A stretch of 64,000 nucleotides of DNA, taken from Nocardia sp. NBC_01327. Lineage in GTDB: Bacteria; Actinomycetota; Actinomycetes; Mycobacteriales; Mycobacteriaceae. The notes beneath the pieces were generated by a model. It was not told the DNA's origin, made no database searches, and worked only from the letters and a program-made list of their open reading frames with translations. This document shows, one piece after another, positions 35,120 to 44,118 of this stretch. A program made the translations under genes and the position numbers. Where the stretch lies: positions 8,804,001 through 8,868,000 of the forward strand of contig NZ_CP108383.1 in the NCBI RefSeq assembly GCF_035958815.1. The letters are read 5' to 3'. How positions within the stretch are numbered: the first letter of the stretch is position 1; the number at the start of each line of letters is the position of its first letter.

Positions 35120-36094
35120 TCAGCGCAGGGTGACGACGACCTTGCCGGTCGCGGTGCGCTTGTCGAGCGCGGAGACGGCTTCGGCGGTGTGCTCGAGGGT
35201 GTACAGCAGCGGATCCGGCGGGGCGATCTGGCCGCTGGCGAGCAGCGGCGCCACCTCGGCCCACTGCTCCTGCAGGTAGCCGGGGTGGGTCATGACCCAT
35301 TCACCCCAGGCCGCGCCGATCACCTCGACGTTCTTGAGCAGCAGGCGATTCACCTTCACGGTCGGGATATCGCCCGCGGTGAAGCCGACGACCAGCACCC
35401 GGCCGCCGGAGGCCAGCGAGCGAATGCTGTCGGTGAAGCGGTCGCCGCCGACCGGGTCCAGCACGATATCCACCCCGCGCCCGCCGGTCAGTTCCTTGAC
35501 CGCGGCCAGCCAGCCGTCGGTGAGGACCACATCGGTGGCCCCGTTCGCGCGGGCCACCTCGGCCTTCTCCTCGGTGCTCACCACGGCGATGACCCGGCCC
35601 GCGCCCAGCGCCTGGGCCATGCGCAGCGTGGAGGTGCCGATACCGCCCGCGGCGCCGTGCACCAGCACGGTCTCACCGGGGGCCAGGCGGCCGCGCTTGG
35701 TGAGGCAGAAGTGCACGGTCAGATCGTTGAACAGCACACCCGCGCCCGCGGCGAGGGAGACATTGTCGGGCAGCGTGAAGACCATGTTCGAGGGCGACAC
35801 CGCGACCTCGGCCGCCGCATTGCCGAGCAGCGTCAGCGCCACCACCCGATCGCCCGCCTTGACGTGCGCGTCCGCGGGAGCCTCGCGCACGATTCCGGCG
35901 ACCTCGCAGCCGACGACATACGGCAGCGGCGGCTTCATCTGGTACAGACCGCGCGTCATGAGCACATCGGGGAAGGCGATGCCCGCCGCGTGCACCTCGA
36001 TGACAACGCCGCCGGGATAGGCCGCGGGCTCCGGTACGTCGAGAACCTCGATGGCCTCCGGCCCCTCGAGCTTGCTCACCACGGCTGCACGCAT
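35120..36094 (-). CDS. NADPH:quinone oxidoreductase, zinc-independent MDR family
   Basis: A 324-residue medium-chain dehydrogenase/reductase of the quinone-reductase (crotonase/QOR) type. It begins MRAAVVSKLEGPEAIEVLDVP, with the GroES-like half including HAAGIAFPDVLMTRG. The NADPH site is VLVHGAAGGIGTSTLRMAQALGA, and the segment LDPVGGDRFTDS is typical. No zinc-binding cysteine cluster is seen. The ATG at 36094 gives normal length. Its function is probably reduction of quinones or enones. Confidence 0.93.
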   Translation of the reverse strand: MRAAVVSKLEGPEAIEVLDVPEPAAYPGGVVIEVHAAGIAFPDVLMTRGLYQMKPPLPYVVGCEVAGIVREAPADAHVKAGDRVVALTLLGNAAAEVAVSPSNMVFTLPDNVSLAAGAGVLFNDLTVHFCLTKRGRLAPGETVLVHGAAGGIGTSTLRMAQALGAGRVIAVVSTEEKAEVARANGATDVVLTDGWLAAVKELTGGRGVDIVLDPVGGDRFTDSIRSLASGGRVLVVGFTAGDIPTVKVNRLLLKNVEVIGAAWGEWVMTHPGYLQEQWAEVAPLLASGQIAPPDPLLYTLEHTAEAVSALDKRTATGKVVVTLR

Positions 36095-36187
36095 GCCACA
36101 CACTCCGATCAATGCACCATTGGATACCAGCCGAACGTAACCCATCCGGCCATGGCGTGTCACCGCCACCGGGCGAGTCGGCGGTAA

Positions 36188-37858
36188 TCAGCGGTGGGTG
36201 TATTCGATCATCGGCTCGTCGGCGAGGGTGGCGCCGCCCTGGACGATGGTCAGTGCGGTGGAGGTGACGCGGTACTGGGTGCCGTCGCTGCCGTTGGTGG
36301 CGGTGAAGCCGCCGGAGCCGTCCGGCACCGGATCGTCGATCTCGATGCCCGCGCCGTCGCTGATGCGCGCACCCTTGTAGTAGTAGCGGCCGACGCCGGT
36401 TCGGCAGATCACCACGCGGGAGGCGGTGGTGCGGCCGATGGCGTAGGCCGGGTTGTCGGCATTGCAGCGCGGTCCGGCGACGAAACCCTGTGCGTCCGTG
36501 CCGGATACGGATCCGGCGAAGGGGGGCAGGGCGGCGGGGGCGGGACTGGTCGCGGGGTTGCTGTAGGGCGGGGCCGTCGCGGCGGTCGGCGCGGTCGCGT
36601 CCGGGGTGGTGGCGATCGTCGTCGTGCCGCCCGCAGTGGTCGTGGTGTTGCCGCCATTGTTCTTGCCGGACAACAGCAGCCAGCCCAGCAGGCCGCCCAT
36701 CACCAGCACCGCGCCGACGAGCGCACCCACCACGATCGGCAGGGAACTGCGCTGCGGGGGCGGCAGGGGCAGCGGCGCGGACGGGTGTTCGCGCAGCGGT
36801 TCCGCGTACGGCATGCGGAACTGCGTCGGCTGAGAGGCCTGGTAGTCGACCGGACCCGAGTGATCGCCCGACGAGTAGCCGACCGGTCCAGCGGAGTGAT
36901 CGCCCGGATAACCGACCGGTCCGGAGGGATGGCCGCCCGGCGAATAGCCGATCGGCGGAAATGCTTGCGGCACATGCGAAATCAGGTGGGTCGGTGCGAC
37001 CGAGGTGCGGGTGGTCGCACCGTGTTCGGCGTGGACGAGCGCCGCGCGGGCCGCTCTGGCCAGCTCTCCCGCGGTGGCGTACCGGCGGGCCGGATCCTTC
37101 GCCATGCCGATCGCGATCACCTGGTCGAAGGTGATCGGCACCCCGGGCCGGGCGCTGGGCCGGGGCGGCGGGGTCATCATATGCGCGCGAATGGTGGCGA
37201 GATTGCTGTCGGTCTTGAAAGGTATTTCGCCGGTGAGGCTTTCGTACAGCACGCAGGCCAGGGCGTAGATATCCACGGACGGCGAGATCGCCGTGCTGTG
37301 CTCGAAGCGTTCCGGCGCCATGTATGCGAACGACCCGATGGCGCTGCCCATACTCGTCAGCTGCACATCCGATTCCGCGTGCGCAATGCCGAAATCGACC
37401 AGATACGCGAACAATTCACCGGTCAGCAGAATATTGGCGGGCTTGATATCGCGATGCACCAGACCGCTCTGGTGCGCGGCGTCCAGCGCGGAGGCGATCT
37501 GCTCCACCACCTCGACGGCGCGCCCCGGCGGCATCGGCCCCTCGGAGGTCAGGTACGCCTTGAGATCTCGGCCGCTGACCAGCCGCATATCGATGAACAG
37601 GACACCGTCCACCTCACCCCAGTCGTGCACCGGAATGACATGCGGCTCCTGCAGCCGGGCGGCGGTGCGGGATTCGCGGCGGAAGCGCTCCACATAGGTG
37701 GGCGATTTGGCCAGTTCGACATCCAGCAGTTTGAGCGCGACCGTGCGATCTCGGACGGTGTCGTAGGCGTCGTAGACCTCGCCCATGCCGCCGACGCCGA
37801 GCAGGCGCCGTAACTCGTACTGCCCGAATCGTGAACCGGCCCGGTCCCCTGCGACCAC
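36188..37858 (-). CDS. Membrane Ser/Thr protein kinase, copy A (extracellular sensor domain)
   Basis: A 556-residue transmembrane kinase of the actinobacterial Pkn type. The cytosolic kinase domain (about 10-275) has the G-loop LLGVGGMGEVYDA, Lys43 (VALKLLD), HRDIKPAN (Asp137), DFG 155-157 and APE in YMAPERF. A repeat-rich juxtamembrane linker follows (GPVGYS/GDHSGPVDY units), then one transmembrane helix near 372-394, a Thr/Pro linker and an extracellular domain of about 105 residues ending EPMIEYTHR. The GTG at 37858 has GGGGAGG upstream. A tandem paralogue lies 84 bases upstream. Confidence 0.95.
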   Translation of the reverse strand: MVAGDRAGSRFGQYELRRLLGVGGMGEVYDAYDTVRDRTVALKLLDVELAKSPTYVERFRRESRTAARLQEPHVIPVHDWGEVDGVLFIDMRLVSGRDLKAYLTSEGPMPPGRAVEVVEQIASALDAAHQSGLVHRDIKPANILLTGELFAYLVDFGIAHAESDVQLTSMGSAIGSFAYMAPERFEHSTAISPSVDIYALACVLYESLTGEIPFKTDSNLATIRAHMMTPPPRPSARPGVPITFDQVIAIGMAKDPARRYATAGELARAARAALVHAEHGATTRTSVAPTHLISHVPQAFPPIGYSPGGHPSGPVGYPGDHSAGPVGYSSGDHSGPVDYQASQPTQFRMPYAEPLREHPSAPLPLPPPQRSSLPIVVGALVGAVLVMGGLLGWLLLSGKNNGGNTTTTAGGTTTIATTPDATAPTAATAPPYSNPATSPAPAALPPFAGSVSGTDAQGFVAGPRCNADNPAYAIGRTTASRVVICRTGVGRYYYKGARISDGAGIEIDDPVPDGSGGFTATNGSDGTQYRVTSTALTIVQGGATLADEPMIEYTHR

Positions 37859-37942
37859 GTGCGTCGCCTCCCCTGTGTTGTCCTACCCCAGGAAAAGGCT
37901 ACGGCCCGCGCACCGGCCTGTCATGTCCCTGAAGGGAAATCG

Positions 37943-39427
37943 TCAGCGGTGGGCGTATTCGAGCATCGGCTCGGTGGCCAGGATCTGACCGGCCTTGACA
38001 ATGGTCAGCGCGTGCGTGGTGATGAGATATTTGGTCCCGTCGGCGGGATTGGTCGCGGTGAATCCGCCGATTCCGACCGGGACCGGATCATCGATCTCCT
38101 GGGTCGCACCGTCGCTGATCCGAAGCCCCCTGTAGTAGTAGCGGCCGGTATCGGTCCGGCACACCACGAGCCGAGAGGCCGCCGTCGTGCCGACGGCCAG
38201 GGCCGGATCACTGGCATTACAGCGCAGGCCGCCGACGAAACCCTGTGCGTCCGTGTCGGATACGGTGCCGACATACGGTGCGACCGTGGTGGTGACGGCG
38301 CCCGTGGTGGTCGTTGCCGTCGTCGTACCGCCGCCGGTCGTGCCACCGGCGACGTCGTCGCCGGACCACAGCCGCCAGCCCAGCACGCCCCCGAGCAGCA
38401 CCATGCCCACGAGCACGCCCCCGACCGCCACGACCGGTCGCAGGATCCGCTTCGGCGGCGGTGCGAGCGGGGCCGTGGCGGGACGGCCGTTCGATGCGGC
38501 CGGTGACCGCGTGCTTCCGGTCGGCGGGTAGACGAGCGGAATCGGTTGTGAGACAGCCGGTCCCCCCGCGCGCGGCGGGACCGTGACGGGCGGTTGAGCG
38601 GGCGACAGCGCCGCCCGGGCGGCCCGGGCCAGCTGGTTCGCCGAGGTGTAGCGGCGGGCCGGATCCTTTGCCATACCGGTCGCGATCACCTGATCGAAAC
38701 CGGCGGGTACGCCCGCGCGCAGGCTGGGTTGCGGCGGCGGAGTCATCATGTGCGCGTGAATGGTGGCCAGATGACCATCGGTGCGAAACGGCGTCTCACC
38801 GACGAGACTTTCGTACAGCACGCATGCCAGCGCGTAGATATCGGCGCTGATCGACGCGCCGGTGCTGTGCTCGAAGCGTTCCGGCGCCATATACGCGAAC
38901 GACCCGATAGCGCTGCCCGCGGTGGTGAGCTGCATATCCGATTCCGCGTGCGCAATGCCGAAATCGACCAGGTACGCGAACAATTCACCGGTCAGCAGAA
39001 TATTGGCGGGTTTGACATCGCGATGCACCAGACCGCTTTCGTGCGCGGCGTCCAGGGCGGCGGCGATCTGCTCGACCACCTCCACGGCCTGCTGCGGCGT
39101 CAGTGGACCGTGCGTCGCCAGGTGCGCGCTGAGGTCCTGGCCGCGCACGAGGCGCATATCGATGAACAGGACTCCGTCCACCTCACCCCAGTCGTGCACC
39201 GGAATGACGTGCGGCTCCTGCAATCGGGCCGCCGTGCGGGATTCCCGGCGAAAGCGCTCCACATAGGTAGCCGACTTGGCCAGGTCTACATCGAGGAGTT
39301 TGAGCGCCACCACGCGGTCGCGCACCGTGTCGTGCGCCTCGTAGACCTCACCCATGCCGCCGACGCCGAGCAGCCGGCGCAATTCGTACTGTCCGAACCG
39401 CGAACCGGCCCTGTTTTCCGCAGCCAC
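37943..39427 (-). CDS. Membrane Ser/Thr protein kinase, copy B (tandem paralogue)
   Basis: A 494-residue transmembrane kinase strongly similar to the gene downstream, with the same kinase residues (Lys43, HRDVKPAN Asp137, VDFG). The shared extracellular domain contains GTVSDTDAQGFVGGLRC, CRTDTGRYYYRG and the ending EPMLEYAHR. The transmembrane helix is near LRPVVAVGGVLVGMVLLGGVLGW. Its juxtamembrane linker is shorter and lacks the GPVGY repeats of copy A. Start GTG 39427 is chosen by analogy with copy A (both begin VA...RAGSRFGQYELRRL); upstream in-frame residues to 39493 are not conserved. Confidence 0.95.
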   Translation of the reverse strand: MAAENRAGSRFGQYELRRLLGVGGMGEVYEAHDTVRDRVVALKLLDVDLAKSATYVERFRRESRTAARLQEPHVIPVHDWGEVDGVLFIDMRLVRGQDLSAHLATHGPLTPQQAVEVVEQIAAALDAAHESGLVHRDVKPANILLTGELFAYLVDFGIAHAESDMQLTTAGSAIGSFAYMAPERFEHSTGASISADIYALACVLYESLVGETPFRTDGHLATIHAHMMTPPPQPSLRAGVPAGFDQVIATGMAKDPARRYTSANQLARAARAALSPAQPPVTVPPRAGGPAVSQPIPLVYPPTGSTRSPAASNGRPATAPLAPPPKRILRPVVAVGGVLVGMVLLGGVLGWRLWSGDDVAGGTTGGGTTTATTTTGAVTTTVAPYVGTVSDTDAQGFVGGLRCNASDPALAVGTTAASRLVVCRTDTGRYYYRGLRISDGATQEIDDPVPVGIGGFTATNPADGTKYLITTHALTIVKAGQILATEPMLEYAHR

Positions 39428-39628
39428 CCGCGTCGCCCTCCCCGTGCTTTCGTGCAACGGGAAAAGGCTACGGGCCGGGCGGCGGACTGTCATTCCGTGC
39501 GTGAATCAGGAGCGGTCCGAGACAAGTAGGGGCGACTCGCCGCGAGTGTGTGACACACGCCCCGTAAAGTCGAGTCACAGCAAGCACCGCACGAAACGCG
39601 GCACACCTGTGCAGCGCGAGGAGCACCA

Positions 39629-40402
39629 GTGTCACTCGATCAGCCACTCGCCCCGCTTCCCCAGGAGGGCATGGGTTTCGCCACGGCGTGGCCCGTCCGG
39701 GCTGGCGATGTGGATCCCTATCAACGGGTGCGTTTCGACGCCGTAGCCCGTTATTTGCAGGACATTGCCTGGGAGGAAATGCATTCCGGGTTCTTCCATC
39801 GCACCGACCCGGCCTGGATCGTGCGCCGCACGGTCGTGGACGTGGTGCGGCCGATCCACTGGCCGGAACGGGTGGAGCTGACACGCTGGTGTTCGGCCAT
39901 GTCCACCCGCTGGACGAATATGCGGGTCCGGGTCACCAGTGAGAACGGCGGTCTCATCGAGACCGAGGGTTTCTGGATCAATATCAACGAGTTCACCAAT
40001 ATGCCGACCCGCATCAGCGATGAGGGACTGGCCGAGCTCTCGCGCACGACCAGTGAGCACCGGCTGCGCTGGCGGCCCTGGCTGGTCGATCAGACGCCAC
40101 CGGAATCCGACGCCGACCTCACATTTCCGGTGCGCGCCACGGATATCGACCAGTACAACCACGTGAACAATGCCGCGTACTGGCAGGCCGTGGAGCAGTA
40201 CCTGGTCGACTATCCGAAGCTGGTGGCCGGGCCGCATCGCGCGGTCATCGAATACATCGCGCCGGTGCTGGCGCGGCAGCACGTGAGTGTGCGCAGCCGC
40301 TACGAGCCCGGCGACCGGACCGGATATCCGGTGCTGCGGCTGTGGTTCGTGGTCGGCGGAATCACCACCACCACGGTCCGGATCGGCCCGCTGCCGGTCT
40401 GA
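39629..40402 (+). CDS. Acyl-ACP thioesterase (double hotdog)
   Basis: A 257-residue protein of the FatA/FatB family with two hotdog halves, releasing fatty acids from acyl carrier protein or CoA. The first half contains VDPYQRVRFDAVARYLQDIAWEEM, then IVRRTVVDVVRPIHWPERVELTRW; the second contains DIDQYNHVNNAAYWQAVEQYL, with the Asn/His motif NHVNN. It starts with GTG 39629 after a GAGGAGCA site. It resembles the mycobacterial Rv2001-type proteins. It is divergent from the kinase pair across about 200 bases. Confidence 0.92.
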   Translation: MSLDQPLAPLPQEGMGFATAWPVRAGDVDPYQRVRFDAVARYLQDIAWEEMHSGFFHRTDPAWIVRRTVVDVVRPIHWPERVELTRWCSAMSTRWTNMRVRVTSENGGLIETEGFWININEFTNMPTRISDEGLAELSRTTSEHRLRWRPWLVDQTPPESDADLTFPVRATDIDQYNHVNNAAYWQAVEQYLVDYPKLVAGPHRAVIEYIAPVLARQHVSVRSRYEPGDRTGYPVLRLWFVVGGITTTTVRIGPLPV

Positions 40403-40518
40403 TCGAATGATGCTGCTCGCCGGACATTCCCGGTGAAATAACGTTCGCTGACAATTAGCCTGGCAGACTCTCGCAGTGCCGATCACCGTGCGGTGGTCGA
40501 GAAGAGGAGTTCGCCGAC

Positions 40519-41280
40519 ATGAGATTCGCCCGCCTCACACTGCTCGCGGCCGCGCCGGCACTGGTGGTCGGGCTGACCGCCTGCGGCCACTCCTCCGATT
40601 CGGCGACGAGCACCACCACCGCCAAGGCCACGAGCGCCGCGGGCACGGCCACCACCGCGCCGGGGCCCGCCGGCCCGACACAGTCGCCCAATCCGACTCG
40701 GCCGCCCGCGCCGACGCCCTCGCCCGCCGATGTGAACTGCGGACCGGTCACCGGAGCCAACGGTGGCTCCTCGGATGTGATCGCGTACTCGAACCAGGCC
40801 GGTATCCCGGGCTGCACCGAGGCCGTCACGGTCGCCAGCGATTACGTCAATGCCACCCGCACCGGCGATGCCGCACAGGTGGACGGCTGGACCTGTGAAC
40901 CGCAGCCCGACACCGACGTTCCGCGCATCTGCTTCAAGGACGGCTTCCTGCTCGGCCTGCGCGGTACGGCGGCCCCCACTCCGCCCGCCCCGCCGACAAC
41001 CACCCCGCCGCCCACCACTTCCCCGGCCCCGGTCGGCGACGCCAGCTGCGGCACGGTCACCGATGCGGGCGGCGGCCTCCGCACCATCATCGCGGTCGGC
41101 ACCCCGGCCGGGCGCGTCGGCTGCACCGAAGCCATCAATGTCGCAACGCAATACGTGCAGACCGTCAGCGATACCGATGTGGCCGGCATCGACGGCTGGA
41201 GCTGCAATGCCCAGCCCGACCCCGCCATCCCGTCCATCTGCGCCAAGGACGGCCTCCTGATCAACCTGCTCGCGCACTGA
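40519..41280 (+). CDS. Lipoprotein with a duplicated small domain
   Basis: A 253-residue exported lipoprotein (lipobox VGLTACGHSS) with a Thr/Ala/Pro linker. Two copies of an approximately 60-residue domain (about 72-150 and about 175-250) follow. Each has a pattern of Cys-G-x-V, a central GCTEA(V/I)xVA, a DGW(T/S)C motif, QPD(T/P) and a final (C)xKDGxLxxL. The pattern is that of an ALK-like or heparin-binding-like fold not recognised by me. The function is unknown; presumably it acts at the cell surface. A strong terminator follows. Confidence 0.8.
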   Translation: MRFARLTLLAAAPALVVGLTACGHSSDSATSTTTAKATSAAGTATTAPGPAGPTQSPNPTRPPAPTPSPADVNCGPVTGANGGSSDVIAYSNQAGIPGCTEAVTVASDYVNATRTGDAAQVDGWTCEPQPDTDVPRICFKDGFLLGLRGTAAPTPPAPPTTTPPPTTSPAPVGDASCGTVTDAGGGLRTIIAVGTPAGRVGCTEAINVATQYVQTVSDTDVAGIDGWSCNAQPDPAIPSICAKDGLLINLLAH

Positions 41281-41334
41281 CGCAGCGGATTACGCTGCGG
41301 CCGCGCGGAACCCGGCACGGCATCTGCGGACAGC

Positions 41335-41367
41335 AGTGCGGCCCCTCCGATTCGGAGGGGCCGCACT
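41335..41367. terminator. Bidirectional terminator between the lipoprotein and the FprB-like gene
   Basis: AGTGCGGCCCCTCCGA and TCGGAGGGGCCGCACT are perfectly complementary over 16 bases with a single base between the arms, forming a very stable hairpin between two convergent genes. A short T-rich stretch (TGTTTC) follows on the + strand. Confidence 0.85.
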
Positions 41368-41401
41368 GTTTCAGATATCGCGGGGCGTTCGGGTATCGCG
41401 C

Positions 41402-43072
41402 TCAGCCCTTGGCGGCCTTGAGGAGATCCTCGAGGCTGGTGAACTTGACGCGGGGGCGGCCCGCAGCCTTGCCCGCGGTGCGCTCCGCCTGATCGATGGC
41501 CTTCCAGCCTTCCCTGCCGACCATATCGGGCTGCCGTTCGGTCAGCAGCGCCGCGAGGGCCTGCCGGTCCGCCTGCGGCGCAACCAGTTTGCCGTTGGTG
41601 AAATCGGCGATCAGGTGATCGACGGTTTCCTGCGAGTCGACCCGGTTGGAGCCGATGACACCGCGCGGGCCGCGCTTGATCCAGCCGGAGACGTAGACGC
41701 CCTGCACCGGGTTGCCGTCCGCATCGAGCACGCGGCCACCGGCATTGGGGACCACGCCCCGGCTCTCGTCGAACGGGATGTCGGCGATGGCCGTGCCCCG
41801 GTAGCCGACCGAGCGCAGCACGAGCGACGCCTGCAGGCTGCCGGTGCGATCGGACGGGCGCGCCACGGTGCCGCCCTCCTCCTTGACGAGTTCGTTGTGC
41901 ACGTACTCGACGGTCTCGACCTTGCCGTCGCCGGTGATCTCGGTCGGAGAAACCAGATAGTGGAAGACGATTCGCTTGTTGCCCGGCTTCGGCTTGTTGA
42001 CCGAGTACTCCTGCGCGAGCGTGTACTTGAGCTTCAGCGAGGGCTCCACCTGGGGATCCTCGAGCTCCGCCCGGCTGGCCGGATCGAGCTCCAGATCGGC
42101 GGGATCGACAATGATGTCGACGCCCTTCAGATGCCCCAGCGCCAGGAACTCCGAGGAGGTGTAGGCGGCCTGCAGCGGCCCACGGCGGCCGAGCACCACG
42201 ACCTCCTGGATATTGCTGCGGCGCAGCGCATCCAGGGCATGGTCGGCGATATCGGTCTTGGCCAGCACATCCGGATCGACGGTCAGCACGCGCGCGACAT
42301 CCAGCGCGACATTGCCGTTGCCGACGATGACGGCCCGCTCACCGGACAGATCGAATTCGCGGTCCGCGAAATCCGGATGCCCGTTGTACCAGGCGACGAA
42401 TTCGGTGGCCGAAATGCTGCCGGACAGCTCCTCACCCGGGACGCCGAGGCGGCGATCGGTGGAGGCGCCGTGCGCGTACAGCACCGCGTGGTGGTGCCGC
42501 AGCAGCTCCTCGTGCGAAATGTGCTTGCCGACCTCGACATTGAGCCGGAACGCCAGTGCGTCGCGGCGGAAGGCCGACTCGAACAGGGTCGCCACCGATT
42601 TGGTGCCCGGGTGATCCGGGGCGACGCCCGCGCGCACCAGGCCGTAGGGGGTGGGCAGCCGGTCGAACAGCTCCACCTCCACATCGGCGCGGCGCAGTAG
42701 CTCCTCGGCCGCGTAGCTGGCGGCCGGCCCGGCGCCGACGATGGCGACGCGCAGGGTGCCCAGCTCCTTGGGCGCGCGGCTGGGCGGCACCAGCGGCTCG
42801 AAGTTCGACTCCAGGGGGTGCCGGACGAAGTACGCGGCATTGATGTCCTGGAACCTGGCCAGCGACGCGAGCAGGTCATCTTCGGAGAAGATGGCGTCCA
42901 CCGGGCAGGCATCGACGCACGCACCGCAGTCGATGCAGGTATCGGGGTCGATGTAGAGCTGCTCGGTCGTCGCGAACTCGCGTTGCTCAGGAGTGGGACG
43001 AATGCAATCGACCGGACACTCGGGTACGCAGCTGGCGTCGTTGCAACAACGCTGCGTGATCACATAGGCCAT
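41402..43072 (-). CDS. Ferredoxin-NADP reductase fused to an N-terminal ferredoxin (FprB type)
   Basis: A 556-residue protein. The N-terminal bacterial ferredoxin (about 1-80) has clusters CCNDASCVPECPVDC and CIDCGACVDACPVDAI (7Fe or 2[4Fe-4S]). An adrenodoxin-reductase-like FAD/NADP domain follows, with RVAIVGAGPAASYAAEELL, YGLVRAGVAPDHPGTK, AVIVGNGNVALDVARVL, and GWIKRGPRGVIGSN near the end. This is the arrangement of mycobacterial FprB. It shuttles electrons between NADPH and ferredoxin, e.g. for P450s. Start ATG 43072 is chosen because the ferredoxin begins immediately. A KstR-type box lies 62 bases upstream. Confidence 0.95.
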   Translation of the reverse strand: MAYVITQRCCNDASCVPECPVDCIRPTPEQREFATTEQLYIDPDTCIDCGACVDACPVDAIFSEDDLLASLARFQDINAAYFVRHPLESNFEPLVPPSRAPKELGTLRVAIVGAGPAASYAAEELLRRADVEVELFDRLPTPYGLVRAGVAPDHPGTKSVATLFESAFRRDALAFRLNVEVGKHISHEELLRHHHAVLYAHGASTDRRLGVPGEELSGSISATEFVAWYNGHPDFADREFDLSGERAVIVGNGNVALDVARVLTVDPDVLAKTDIADHALDALRRSNIQEVVVLGRRGPLQAAYTSSEFLALGHLKGVDIIVDPADLELDPASRAELEDPQVEPSLKLKYTLAQEYSVNKPKPGNKRIVFHYLVSPTEITGDGKVETVEYVHNELVKEEGGTVARPSDRTGSLQASLVLRSVGYRGTAIADIPFDESRGVVPNAGGRVLDADGNPVQGVYVSGWIKRGPRGVIGSNRVDSQETVDHLIADFTNGKLVAPQADRQALAALLTERQPDMVGREGWKAIDQAERTAGKAAGRPRVKFTSLEDLLKAAKG

Positions 43073-43133
43073 ATCTCGCAGATCCTCGAAACAGTCGCGT
43101 GGTGCTACTCCGCTCGGGGTTCGAGCAGGGCGG

Positions 43134-43147
43134 TAGAACACGTTCTA
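43134..43147. promoter_or_regulatory. KstR-type operator upstream of the FprB-like gene
   Basis: TAGAACACGTTCTA again, with flanks CGG and AT identical to the box inside the reductase gene at 17485. It lies 62 bases before the FprB-like start, in the intergenic region shared with the divergent phosphatase. It fits TNNAACNNGTTNNA. Regulation by KstR is inferred. Confidence 0.75.
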
Positions 43148-43298
43148 ATATATGCGGCGTTCCGGTGCCTGTCGGCACGCAGGTGTCACGCCACCTTCAG
43201 TGTGCCTCGAGTGTGAGGCGGGTCTCCTGCCGGGAGCGGGATCGGGTGTTGTGACACCAGTCTCGGCAGGTAGCGGGGTGGGGAATACCGTAGTGCAC

Positions 43299-43790
43299 AT
43301 GGCACGGACTCTCATCTTGATGCGCCACGGCAAATCCGGCTACCCGGACGGCGTGGCGGACCATGAACGACCGCTCGCGCCGCGTGGCCTGCGTGAGGCC
43401 GGATTGGCCGGGGACTGGCTGCGCGCGACCCAGCCGCCCATCGACGCCGTGCTGTGCTCGACGGCGACCCGCACCCGCGAGACGCTCGCGGCGACCGGCA
43501 TCACCGCGCCGGTGTCGTACGAGGAGTCCATGTACGAGGCGACGCCGCACTCGCTCATCCAGTTGGCGCAGCTGGCCGACGATGACGTGCAGACGCTGCT
43601 GATGGTCGGGCACTCCCCCGGAATGCCGTGGACCGCTTGGGAATTGGCCGCCAACCGGGATTCGGACGCGGCGGCGGAACTCAGCGCGAAATTCCCCACC
43701 TCGGCGCTGGCGATTCTGGAATTCGACCGGCCGTGGGCGGCCGTCGATCCGGGCACGGGCGAACTCGTCCGCTTTCACGTGCCGCGCTAG
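43299..43790 (+). CDS. SixA-like histidine phosphatase
   Basis: A 163-residue phosphohistidine phosphatase of the histidine-phosphatase superfamily. The catalytic RHG is in LILMRHGKSGYPD; other conserved parts are DHERPLAPRGLREA and the second His in VGHSPGMP. It may dephosphorylate proteins or small molecules; the substrate is unknown. The ATG at 43299 (or GTG 43293) places RHG near residue 9. Confidence 0.9.
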   Translation: MARTLILMRHGKSGYPDGVADHERPLAPRGLREAGLAGDWLRATQPPIDAVLCSTATRTRETLAATGITAPVSYEESMYEATPHSLIQLAQLADDDVQTLLMVGHSPGMPWTAWELAANRDSDAAAELSAKFPTSALAILEFDRPWAAVDPGTGELVRFHVPR

Positions 43791-43812
43791 CTGTCACGAC
43801 AGGAGACTGGGG

Positions 43813-44013
43813 CTAGCCCAGCAGCTTCCCCCTCCAGACCACGACGCCGCCGACGACCAAGAGCAGCAGCAGCGCCCAGAAGAACCCCGCCACCGCCCAG
43901 AGCACGCCGAACACTGCCAGCACCGGCAGAATCGCAATAGCCGCGATCACCGGATTTTCCTTGACGGTCTCCAGCGCCGACCGCGCCCGAACCCGATCAA
44001 TGTCTTTTGCCAT
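43813..44013 (-). CDS. Small two-helix membrane protein
   Basis: A 66-residue protein with a short charged N-terminus (MAKDIDRVRARSALETVKENP) and two hydrophobic segments (AAIAILPVLAVFGVLWAVAGFFWA and LLLLLVVGGVVVW). The function is unknown. It is convergent with the phosphatase. The start ATG 44013 is preferred because the upstream extension to 44073 enters the MerR promoter. Confidence 0.6.
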   Translation of the reverse strand: MAKDIDRVRARSALETVKENPVIAAIAILPVLAVFGVLWAVAGFFWALLLLLVVGGVVVWRGKLLG

Positions 44014-44058
44014 GACCCCAGCGTAGGCGCGTATTGCCGGGATTCGGCAGAATGGGAC

Positions 44059-44089
44059 TTGCTTGGAGTGCACTCCAGGTGGCTACCGT
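44059..44089 (+). promoter_or_regulatory. MerR-type promoter/operator
   Basis: A perfect palindrome TGGAGTGCACTCCA (44064-44077) sits between a -35-like TTGCTT (44059-44064) and a -10-like TACCGT (44084-44089), separated by 19 bases. The overlong spacer and central palindrome are the hallmarks of promoters twisted by MerR regulators. It lies directly upstream of the MerR gene, so autoregulation is likely. Confidence 0.75.
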
Positions 44090-44118
44090 CGGAATGTTCC
44101 ACCGAGAGGGGCGAGACC

